Source: JBEKTY01 sp049515555 (GTDB lineage Bacteria; Planctomycetota; Planctomycetia; Pirellulales; Thermoguttaceae). From it: a DNA stretch of 49,986 nt. How positions within the stretch are numbered: position 1 is the first letter of the stretch; each line of letters starts with the position of its first letter. This document shows, piece after piece, positions 43,367-49,986 of this stretch. The translations under genes were made by a program, and so were the position numbers. Location of the stretch: NCBI GenBank assembly GCA_049515555.1, contig JBEKTY010000042.1:1-49986 (forward strand), written 5' to 3'. Below the pieces are notes generated by a model. It had not been told where the DNA came from. It was given only the letters and a program-made list of their open reading frames with translations, and searched no databases.

Positions 43367-44665
43367 ATGCCGACCGCTGTGCCGCGGATCCTGGCTGTGA
43401 TGCCCGGCTTCATCCCCTCGACGATGATCACCGTGGTGCGGCCGCTAGTGCGGTTGCACGAGGCGGGTCGGGTGCGGGCCCGTATCAACCTGGAATCGCT
43501 GACCGGGCCGGGCGACGTGCGCCGGGCCGACGCGGTGATCTTCTGCCGCAATGTCAAGCCCGCCTTCACCCCGCTGCTGGAGGCCGCGCTGGCCCGGCGG
43601 ATCCCCATCCTCTACGATCTGGACGATAACTTCTTCGACTTTCCGCCCGACGCCGACGCCGCCGGATACCTGGACCCCTCGCGCCAGGCCATGCTGGCCG
43701 ATTACGTGCGGTCGGCCAGCCTGGTGCGGGTCTACTCGGCGGCGCTGCTGGCCCGGGTGTCGGCCCTGAATCCGCGGGCGGTCCGCAGCTTCGCCCCCAT
43801 CGACCTGTCGTTGGTAGGGCCGCCGGGCGCGGCGCGCCCTTCAGGCGGCGTCTCGATCGTCTACGCCACCAGCCGTGCCGAGGATGCCCTGGCCGATCTC
43901 TTTCTGCCGGCCCTGGCGCGGTTGTTGAGAACGCACGCGGGCCGGGTCCAGGCCCACTTCTGGGGCTACAAGCCGCCGCGACTGGCCCAACTGCCCGGTG
44001 CCCGGCACCATGCGGTCGTCTGCCGCTATGAGCGGTTCCTCCGCCGCTTCAGCCGCGCCGGCTTCGCCGTCGGCCTGGCCCCGCTATTGGACGATCTCTT
44101 TCACCGTTCAAAGACCAACAACAAATTCCGCGAGTATGGGGCCTGCCACGTGGCCGGCATCTACTCCAACGTCGAGGTCTACTCCGAGTGCGTTGTGCAC
44201 GGACAGACCGGCCTGCTGGTCGCCAATCATCCCGATCGCTGGTACGAGGCGCTGGTCGAGCTGGTCGAAAACCCGGGGCTGCGGGCCGGAATTCAGCGCC
44301 AGGCCCGGGCCTACGTCGAAGAGCACTACCGACAGGACGAGTTCGAGCGGGTCTTCTGGCGGCAGATCCAGGAGCTGCTGGACGACAGGGCGGAATGCAG
44401 GGTGGATCGAGCGCAGCGAGCCCCACCAGAGCCACGACGGACGACGGACGACGGACGACGGGCGGTTGCACTCCCGTCCGTCGCCCGTCGCCCGTCGTCC
44501 GTCGAAGATGGTGGGGCTCACCCTTCGGGCTCGACCCACGTTACATTATTCCGGCGGGCGGCCTCTCTTCGCCGCCACGGCCTGCGGCGCACCTGGGAGG
44601 CCGCCCGCTGGAAGTGCAGCGATTGGTCCACCGCCCTGGAATTGCGCTGGCGCCTGCGGCGCTAA
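43367..44665 (+). CDS. Glycosyltransferase (GT4-like) with repeat-derived C-terminal segment
   Basis: A 432-residue product from the ATG at 43367, which follows GAGAGG at about ten bases; an in-frame ATG at 43349 lies on a poorer site. The segment ILYDLDDNFFDFPPDAD and the later FREYGACHVAGIYSNVEVYS with VHGQTGLLVAN match the C-terminal GT of the 36278 ORF, so the two are paralogues. Residues about 345-393 come from repeats B and D (nested, with interior arms) and include RRTTDDGRR and PSVARRPSSVEDGG. The natural C-terminus may be before residue 345. It probably transfers a sugar in the same surface glycan. Confidence 0.75.
   Translation: MPTAVPRILAVMPGFIPSTMITVVRPLVRLHEAGRVRARINLESLTGPGDVRRADAVIFCRNVKPAFTPLLEAALARRIPILYDLDDNFFDFPPDADAAGYLDPSRQAMLADYVRSASLVRVYSAALLARVSALNPRAVRSFAPIDLSLVGPPGAARPSGGVSIVYATSRAEDALADLFLPALARLLRTHAGRVQAHFWGYKPPRLAQLPGARHHAVVCRYERFLRRFSRAGFAVGLAPLLDDLFHRSKTNNKFREYGACHVAGIYSNVEVYSECVVHGQTGLLVANHPDRWYEALVELVENPGLRAGIQRQARAYVEEHYRQDEFERVFWRQIQELLDDRAECRVDRAQRAPPEPRRTTDDGRRAVALPSVARRPSSVEDGGAHPSGSTHVTLFRRAASLRRHGLRRTWEAARWKCSDWSTALELRWRLRR
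44399..44544. repeat. Nested B-D-D-B composite repeat
   Basis: Outer family B arms (AGGGTGGATCGAGCGCAGCG at 44399 and GGTGGGGCTCACCCTTCGGG to 44544) enclose family D arms (GACGGACGACGG units at 44434-44463 and GTCCGTCGCCCGTC units to 44505). All of it is open reading frame of the glycosyltransferase. Confidence 0.9.
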
Positions 44666-44690
44666 TGGGCCAGGCTTGGGTCTTCCGTTT

Positions 44691-45452
44691 TCACTTTCCG
44701 TCCGGCAGACGTCCGGCGGTCCAGCGGATGGCGCGGGACATAAGCCGCCTGAAGCCCTCGTTGGTCCAGGCCCTTGCGTCGTGGCCGCTCTGGTAGCCGA
44801 AGACCCGGGCTTTGCCGTACTCGTGGACCCAGGCAATCGTCTTGTCGCTGGCAGGATGTTCGGCGGACAGCAGGACGTGGATGTCCTTGGTGAAGGTCTG
44901 GTGGTTGTAGGTCTCGTCGTCCATCATGAAGTCCGTCATGCCGCGGGTGATGGGGTGGCTGGGGTCCTCGATGTGCGCCTTGAACTTGCCCCAGCCGACG
45001 CCGCTGCCGGGCACCTTGACCCCCTCTCGCTCCCCGGGCGCCAACCAGAACCGCGCGCCGGCGATCTTCTCGAACTCGGGCCAGTCCTGGCAGTTTGCCA
45101 GCGCATGGTGCCACACGACCAGGCCCACGCCGCGATCGAGTAGTTTCAGGAGGTTCTGACGCTCGCGGCCGGTGATGCCGCTGGAAAGGTTGTACATGAC
45201 GATGACGTCGTACTTGAACTGGCTGACGTCGTCGAAGGCCGTGTAGGGGCTACCCTTCCAGGTGTCGCAGGCAATGTCGTCGAAGCTCTTCCAGAGCCGG
45301 TCGAACGAGGCCTGGTCGAACGGGTGGCCGCCGACGAGGATGAGCACCTTGACTTTGCCGGCAGCCGGCGCGGCCGGGTCGGCCCCAAAAAGCCGGCCAC
45401 CCCAAAGCGCGCCGAGCACGGCGCCCAAAGCCCAAAGATTCGCATGTTTCAT
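44691..45452 (-). CDS. Exported ThuA-domain protein
   Basis: A 253-residue protein with a signal peptide (LWALGAVLGALWGGRLFGA). The ThuA-like fold is shown by KVLILVGGHPFD, a VVWHHALANCQDWP segment and a C-terminal HEYGKARVFGYQSGH, where the His residues may bind metal. ThuA domains are glutamine-amidotransferase-like and often accompany trehalose, galactan or other sugar degradation in planctomycetes. The exact role is unknown. The stop is 26 bases from the convergent glycosyltransferase stop. Confidence 0.85.
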   Translation of the reverse strand: MKHANLWALGAVLGALWGGRLFGADPAAPAAGKVKVLILVGGHPFDQASFDRLWKSFDDIACDTWKGSPYTAFDDVSQFKYDVIVMYNLSSGITGRERQNLLKLLDRGVGLVVWHHALANCQDWPEFEKIAGARFWLAPGEREGVKVPGSGVGWGKFKAHIEDPSHPITRGMTDFMMDDETYNHQTFTKDIHVLLSAEHPASDKTIAWVHEYGKARVFGYQSGHDARAWTNEGFRRLMSRAIRWTAGRLPDGK

Positions 45453-45550
45453 GGCTGTTCTCCCGTTTTACGGTGTTGACAAGCAGTTGGGTTTGAATTC
45501 CGCGGTTGATCGAGCTTCTTGATGGCCACTTGGACAGGTTGACCAATTAT

Positions 45551-45629
45551 GGTGGCACGCCCTGAGGGACGAAGGGCGTGGCAAGCCCGAAAAACCACGC
45601 CCTTCGCTGCGCTCAGGGACGTGCCACCC
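45551..45629. repeat. Repeat family C, copy 2
   Basis: Left arm GGTGGCACGCCCTGAGGGAC (45551-45581) and right arm ending CTCAGGGACGTGCCACC (45595-45628). It lies between the ThuA start and the stop of the next minus-strand gene and could separate their transcripts. Confidence 0.9.
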
Positions 45630-45665
45630 GCGCTGGAATCTGCTCAAGTCATTCTTTCGCGGTTC

Positions 45666-47078
45666 TTACAGCGTCCATCCCGTGCGGTATTCCCGCTTCA
45701 CGTACTGATTCAACTCGGGGATGTTGGTGCATTTCATGCCGGCGCCGTCCCACTCTACTTTTCGGCCGACGCCCGCCCGCATGGCGAGGTTGCCCACCAA
45801 CAGGGCCTCCATGTACGGCCCGGAGACGTCGGGGAAGTTCGAGGAAGGCGGGTCGCCCCCTTCCTTTACGGCCCGCAGCAGGTCGGCGTGAATGCCGTGG
45901 GTCCGCGGGTACTTCTTCGGCGGCGCGGGGGTCTGCTGGTGTTTCTCCTCGGGCACGATCCGCGGGCCGTCCGAGTAGACCCCGCTGGCCATGTACCCCT
46001 TCTCGCCCACGAAGATCGTCCCGCCGCCGGTCAGGTTTCGGCCGTACTTCGCCGTCAGCTCGTCGGCCAGCCGCGGGCGGTTGATGCCCTTGAGGTACGG
46101 CTGGCCGTCCTTGTCCTTGGCATTGGGGTCCTTGCGGACGCCGTCGTACCAATAGGCCCGCAGCAGCGGCAGGCCCGGCCGCGGGAACTCGTACAGCAGC
46201 GTGTTGAACGTGCCCCACACCTCGTCGGTCTGGCCTTCCTGCTCCAGGGCCACGCAACTGGCGGGATACTTCAGTTGCAGGCCCCAATGCACCGCATCGA
46301 AGGTGTGGGCCCCCACACAGGCCAGAAGCCCCGTGCCGTAGTCCTTCATCTGGTACCAGCCCGGCGACGGGTGCAGGCCGTCGCGATACTCGCAGTACTT
46401 GCCCGGACCGATCCACTCGTCCCAGTGCACGCCCGGCGGCACCGGCCGGTTTGGCGCGCGGGTGCGGCCGCCGTAGACCTGGTCCTGCCAGGTATGGGTC
46501 TCGAGGATCGTGCCGATCGCGCCGGCCTCGAGGTACTCGCGCAGGACGCGGATGCCTTCGCCCGCATGCCCCTGATTGCCCATCTGCGTCATCACCTTGT
46601 GTTGCCGGGCCGCTTCGCCCAGGGCCCGGGCCTCAAAAATGTCGTGGGTCAACGGCTTCTCGCAATAGACGTGTTTGCCCAGCTTGATGGCCATCATCGA
46701 CGCGCAGGCGTGGGTGTTTTCGGGCGTGGCCACGAAGACCAGGTCGATCTGCTTGTGCATCTCATCGAACATCTTGCGGAAATCGTAGTAGGCCTTGACT
46801 TGCGAGGCCTTGTAGCCCGGCGTCTTGTCCACGGCCCCCAGGACGCCGCGCATGCGGTTGTCGTCGATGTCGGCCAGGGCCACCAATTGCTCGCCCAGGG
46901 CTACGCCCAGGTGGGCCAGTCCCCGGCCGCCCGCCCCGACCATGGCCGTGCCCAGTTTCGAGTTGGGCGAGCGGTTGGCCAAAATTGCCGGGGCGCCATA
47001 CAGTCGCAGTCCGGCGGCCGCACCGGCCACCGCGGCGCTCCGCTTCAGGAACCGGCGACGAGTCGTCAAATTACTCAT
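45666..47078 (-). CDS. Tat-exported Gfo/Idh/MocA family oxidoreductase
   Basis: A 470-residue protein. The ATG at 47078 follows GGAGG, and the Tat signal is TTRRRFLKRSAAVAGAAAG. The Rossmann motif GAGGRG (residues 48-53) is followed by the full EKP triplet (Glu140-Lys141-Pro142). The C-terminal fold contains TGLLACVGAHTFDAVHWGL. The substrate is unknown. It is divergent from the next Gfo/Idh gene and lies upstream of the ThuA gene on the same strand, so the pair may be co-expressed. Confidence 0.85.
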   Translation of the reverse strand: MSNLTTRRRFLKRSAAVAGAAAGLRLYGAPAILANRSPNSKLGTAMVGAGGRGLAHLGVALGEQLVALADIDDNRMRGVLGAVDKTPGYKASQVKAYYDFRKMFDEMHKQIDLVFVATPENTHACASMMAIKLGKHVYCEKPLTHDIFEARALGEAARQHKVMTQMGNQGHAGEGIRVLREYLEAGAIGTILETHTWQDQVYGGRTRAPNRPVPPGVHWDEWIGPGKYCEYRDGLHPSPGWYQMKDYGTGLLACVGAHTFDAVHWGLQLKYPASCVALEQEGQTDEVWGTFNTLLYEFPRPGLPLLRAYWYDGVRKDPNAKDKDGQPYLKGINRPRLADELTAKYGRNLTGGGTIFVGEKGYMASGVYSDGPRIVPEEKHQQTPAPPKKYPRTHGIHADLLRAVKEGGDPPSSNFPDVSGPYMEALLVGNLAMRAGVGRKVEWDGAGMKCTNIPELNQYVKREYRTGWTL

Positions 47079-47543
47079 GACAAATCCTCCAAGTGTTGGT
47101 GACTGGAAAAAATGTGCGACATGACGAGACGCTTCATCCCGCGAATCTCTCATGCTCACAGGCCGGAATCCTGGGGTATGCACAGGTGGGATATCCGTCG
47201 GCAGGCAAGACCATTATAGCCGCCGGCAAGCTCGCCAACAGCCAGGCGCGGTTGGGTGAAGGTTTTAACTACGAGCTATCCGTTGGTGGGGATTGCTTAC
47301 GGAGGCTCGTAGTGACCCGATTTATCGGGTCTGGAAAGCGTGAGCAGGTCAAGGACCGCATGAATGCGGTCACTACGGGCGACCGGTAAATTATCCGGGC
47401 TAGCGTGGCCGGATGCGGCAGCCCCTCCCAGGCTTGCCAGCCGGCAGCGGGCCGGTTACGATCGGGGGGCAGTCGAGCCGCGATTGACCTCGCGGAACGC
47501 GCCAACCCGCCAACATTCTGTTTACCTCGATGGGAGACCTGCC
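47079..47543. other. 465-base divergent intergenic region with repeat M
   Basis: Separates two divergent Gfo/Idh genes, so promoters for both must lie here. It contains the family M element (47308-47377) but no other coding-like sequence I recognise. No clear -10/-35 pair could be picked by eye. Confidence 0.6.
47308..47377. repeat. Family M: outer stem with two hairpins
   Basis: Outer nine-base arms CGTAGTGAC (47308-47316) and GTCACTACG (47369-47377) enclose hairpins ACCCGATTTATCGGGT (47315-47330) and GACCGCATGAATGCGGTC (47354-47371). The three-stem layout is the same design as family I. Confidence 0.85.
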
Positions 47544-48917
47544 GTGAACAAGAAGACCATTACGCGTCGTGAATTCGCTCTGGCAGCCGGGGCTGCGGCC
47601 GCGGCCATGACGGTGCCGCGGCATGCCGTGGCGGATAGCGGCAAGACCGCGCCCAGCGACAAGCTCAACATCGCGGGCGTGGGTATCGGGGGAATGGGCG
47701 GGCATAACCTCAGCCAGTGCGCCGGCGAAAACATCGTGGCGCTGTGCGACGTCGATTGGGGACTGGCGGCCAGTGCCTTCGCCCGCTACCCGGGCGCCAA
47801 GCACTACAAGGATTTCCGCGTCATGCTGGACCAGCAGAAGGACATCGACGCGGTGATCGTGGCCACGCCCGACCATACCCACGCCGTTGTCGCCCTGGCG
47901 GCCATCGAGCGGGGCAAGCACGTCTATGTCCAGAAGCCGCTGGCACATTCGGTAAACGAAGTCCGCAAGATGACCGAAGCTGCGCGGAACCACAAGGTGA
48001 TAACCCAGATGGGCAACCAGGGGCGTTCCGGCGACGGTGTGCGGATGGTCTGCGAATGGATTTGGGACGGGGCGATCGGAAACGTGCGCGAGGTCCACGC
48101 CTGGACCAACCGGCCCGTCTGGCCGCAGGGCGTGGAAGTCGAGCGGCCGCGGGAAACGCCGCCGGTGCCGGCGAAGCTCGACTGGGACCTGTGGATCGGC
48201 CCGGCCCCCATGCGCCCCTATCATCCCACGTATCATCCCGGCACCTGGCGGGCATGGTGGGATTTCGGCACCGGCTCGCTGGGCGATCTGGGCTGCCACA
48301 TCCTCGATGCCCCGTTCTCGGCCTTGAAGCTGAAGTACCCGAGCAGCGTCGAAGGTTGCATCTCGACCTATTGGCCCGGCCTGTGGAACAAGATGGAGCC
48401 GAAGAACGAGACGTACCCCCGCTCGACCATCGTGCGTTACCAGTTCCCGGCCCGCGATGGCCAGCCGGAGGTCAAGCTGACCTGGTGGGACGGCGGGATG
48501 ATGCCGCCGCGGCCCGACGTGCTGGAAGAAGGCCGCCGCATGGGCGACGACGACGGCGGAGTGCTGTTCATCGGCGACAAGGGGATGCTGATCTGCGGCT
48601 GTTACGGCAAGAGTCCGCGCCTCGTGCCCGAAACGAAAATGCGCGAGTACAAAGTGCCGGCCAAGACGTTCCCGCGCGTCCCGGGGGGCGAGGGCGGGCA
48701 CGAACACGACTGGCTCCGGGCCTGCAAGGACGGCAAGCCGGCCAGCTCCAACTTCGACTACTCCGGCCCGCTGTCCGAGATGGTCCTCATGGGCAACCTG
48801 GCGGTCCGCTTCCCCAACCGCCGGCTCCTGTGGGACGGCCAGATGATGCAAGTCACCAACGACAAGGAAGCCGACGGCTACGTCCGCCGGCAGTATCGGC
48901 AGGGCTGGACGCTGTGA
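47544..48917 (+). CDS. Tat-exported Gfo/Idh/MocA family oxidoreductase
   Basis: A 457-residue protein starting with GTG at 47544, after GGGAGA. The Tat signal is ITRREFALAAGAAAAAMTV. The nucleotide motif GVGIGGMGG (45-53) is followed by QKP in place of EKP, with candidate catalytic Lys131 (YVQKPLAHS). The C-terminal half resembles that of the 17736 protein (WDLWIGPAPMRPYHP compared with WDLWLGPVPHRPYHP), so the two are close paralogues. The substrate is unknown. The last codons overlap the UroD-like start (GTGA), indicating coupled translation. Confidence 0.85.
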   Translation: MNKKTITRREFALAAGAAAAAMTVPRHAVADSGKTAPSDKLNIAGVGIGGMGGHNLSQCAGENIVALCDVDWGLAASAFARYPGAKHYKDFRVMLDQQKDIDAVIVATPDHTHAVVALAAIERGKHVYVQKPLAHSVNEVRKMTEAARNHKVITQMGNQGRSGDGVRMVCEWIWDGAIGNVREVHAWTNRPVWPQGVEVERPRETPPVPAKLDWDLWIGPAPMRPYHPTYHPGTWRAWWDFGTGSLGDLGCHILDAPFSALKLKYPSSVEGCISTYWPGLWNKMEPKNETYPRSTIVRYQFPARDGQPEVKLTWWDGGMMPPRPDVLEEGRRMGDDDGGVLFIGDKGMLICGCYGKSPRLVPETKMREYKVPAKTFPRVPGGEGGHEHDWLRACKDGKPASSNFDYSGPLSEMVLMGNLAVRFPNRRLLWDGQMMQVTNDKEADGYVRRQYRQGWTL

Positions 48918-49915
48918 CCCAAGCCGCCCCGGCCATGGAGCGCAAAGAGCGCGTGCGGCGGGCCATCGAGTTTCGCCGGCCGGACCGGGTGCCGGTGGTG
49001 TTCTGGAACCGCGACCAGGCCGAGGGCGACGTGATGCTCTATCACCTGGCCCTCGGCGCGCCGGGCGACGGCTCGGTGAACGCCTGGGACTGGTCCCGCA
49101 ACGAGTGGGGCTACCGCTTGGAGAAGTCCGGCGACGGCACGATGGGCCATCCCACCCAGCCCTTCTACCGCGAGCTGCCGCGGGCCGATGAAATTCACGT
49201 GCCGCCCTTGCGCGAGGCGGAGCGCATGTCGGCCCTGCCGGCGTTCCTTGAAACCTGCGGCGACCGCTATCGGCTGGCCAGCTTCGATCTCAGCGGATTC
49301 ACGGTCTATACGCTGCTCCGCGGGTTCGCCGCCGCCATGCAGGATTTCCTGCTCGAGCCGGCGGGCTTCGCGGTGCTGATGGACCGCATCGTCGAGTTCG
49401 AGTGCGAGCTGATGCGAATGGCGGCCCGGCACGGCTTCCACGGCATTCATTTCGCCGACGATTGGGGGACGCAGTCGGGCATGATGATCTCGCCGGCCTT
49501 GTGGCGGGAGCTCTTCAAGCCCCGCTACGCCCGGCAGTTCGCCCTGGCGCACGCGATGGGGCTGCACGTATGGTATCACTGCTGCGGAGAGTTCCTGGCG
49601 ATCATGGAAGACTTTCGCCAGATCGGCGCGGACGTGCTCAACATCGCCCAGCCCAACGTGAACGACATCGCCGAGATCGGCCGGCGCTTGCGCGGCCGGC
49701 AATGTTTCATGGTCCCCATCAGCTACCAGACCGTCTCGATCAGCGGCACGCCGGCCGACATTCACGCCGAGGCGCAGCGCTTGTTCCGGCATCTGGCGGC
49801 GGCGGAGGGCGGCTTCATCGGCTACGTCGAGGAATACGGCGTGCTGGGCATGCCGGAGGAAAACTACCGTGCCTGCGGCGAAGCGTTTCGGGGAGTGGCG
49901 AGGGGGGAGGGGTGA
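48914..49915 (+). CDS. Uroporphyrinogen decarboxylase/MtaA-like protein
   Basis: A 333-residue protein. Early MERKERVRRAIEFRRPDRVPV and the later LHVWYHCCGEFLAIMEDFRQIGADVLNIAQPN segment match the UroD/MtaA superfamily. Its members are either heme-pathway decarboxylases or corrinoid methyltransferases; the CCGE motif could bind zinc, as in the methyltransferases. The GTG at 48914 overlaps the preceding Gfo/Idh stop, so coupling is likely; the ATG at 48935 is a weaker alternative. The link with a Gfo/Idh gene suggests demethylation of a methylated sugar or another small substrate, rather than heme synthesis. Confidence 0.75.
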   Translation: MTQAAPAMERKERVRRAIEFRRPDRVPVVFWNRDQAEGDVMLYHLALGAPGDGSVNAWDWSRNEWGYRLEKSGDGTMGHPTQPFYRELPRADEIHVPPLREAERMSALPAFLETCGDRYRLASFDLSGFTVYTLLRGFAAAMQDFLLEPAGFAVLMDRIVEFECELMRMAARHGFHGIHFADDWGTQSGMMISPALWRELFKPRYARQFALAHAMGLHVWYHCCGEFLAIMEDFRQIGADVLNIAQPNVNDIAEIGRRLRGRQCFMVPISYQTVSISGTPADIHAEAQRLFRHLAAAEGGFIGYVEEYGVLGMPEENYRACGEAFRGVARGEG

Positions 49916-49976
49916 GGGATGAGTGGGGAGTGGGGAGTGGTGAGTGGTGAGGGGGGAGTGGGGAGTGGGGAGAAAA
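49906..49976. repeat. Short tandem GGGGAGTGGTGAGTG repeat at window end
   Basis: Near-tandem copies of GGGGAGTGG and GTGAGTGG follow the UroD-like stop. The class is similar to the low-complexity tails at 3866, 6077, 11370 and 43201, although the unit differs. Confidence 0.7.
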
Positions 49977-49986
49977 ACGGGAGAAA

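Noticed and set aside
1..49986. rRNA, tRNA or phage genes
   Set aside because: No anticodon-arm pattern, rRNA motif, integrase or structural phage protein could be recognised by eye; a covariance search was not possible.

Overview
The window is high-GC bacterial DNA, most likely from a planctomycete (Planctomycetota, perhaps Pirellulales-like). The clues are a secreted peptidase with the LEQLEVRSML-type N-terminal motif seen in planctomycete exported proteins, three Tat-exported Gfo/Idh/MocA oxidoreductases, a ThuA protein, secreted PQQ-type propellers, a CHASE2 cyclase with a FecR-like partner, and a FecR domain fused to a glycoside hydrolase. This assignment is inference from gene content. 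I recognise no rRNA, tRNA, transposase, phage gene or CRISPR array.

Layout. 0.1-3.9 kb: methionine synthesis (a fused metX-metW, then a homocysteine methyltransferase/MTHFR). 3.9-14.4 kb, minus strand: an S53 peptidase with an eqolisin-like tail, an exported alpha-galactosidase translationally coupled to a hydrolase/C45 acyltransferase fusion, and a FecR-glycosidase. 14.4-23.2 kb: a NYN-LOTUS protein, a PQQ-type propeller, a DUF456 membrane protein, a Gfo/Idh oxidoreductase, a transglutaminase-like/discoidin protein and a TIM-barrel sugar isomerase-like protein. 23.3-26.2 kb: a CHASE2 adenylate cyclase coupled to a FecR-like exported protein. 26.4-31.3 kb: a sodium/solute symporter, an exported L-rhamnose mutarotase, a fumarylacetoacetate-hydrolase family enzyme and a second propeller, which could together serve rhamnose use. 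31.4-33.7 kb: an MttB-family methyltransferase and a sulfotransferase. 33.9-44.7 kb: a surface-glycan cluster (DegT aminotransferase, methyltransferases, PseH-like acetyltransferase, several glycosyltransferases). 44.7-49.9 kb: ThuA, two divergent Gfo/Idh oxidoreductases and a UroD/MtaA-like protein.

The most unusual property is the density and variety of short inverted repeats. I count about a dozen families (A-M below), most of 30-120 bp, and several recur in the window. They sit between genes, bracket single genes (DUF456, DegT) and lie in frame inside coding sequences, where they make linkers, tails and even a stop codon. One glycan-cluster ORF (36278-38995) carries four families between its three domains. 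The metX-metW fusion linker contains one. Another occupies the place where a radical-SAM-like protein should have its cysteine motif. No mobilising enzyme lies in the window.
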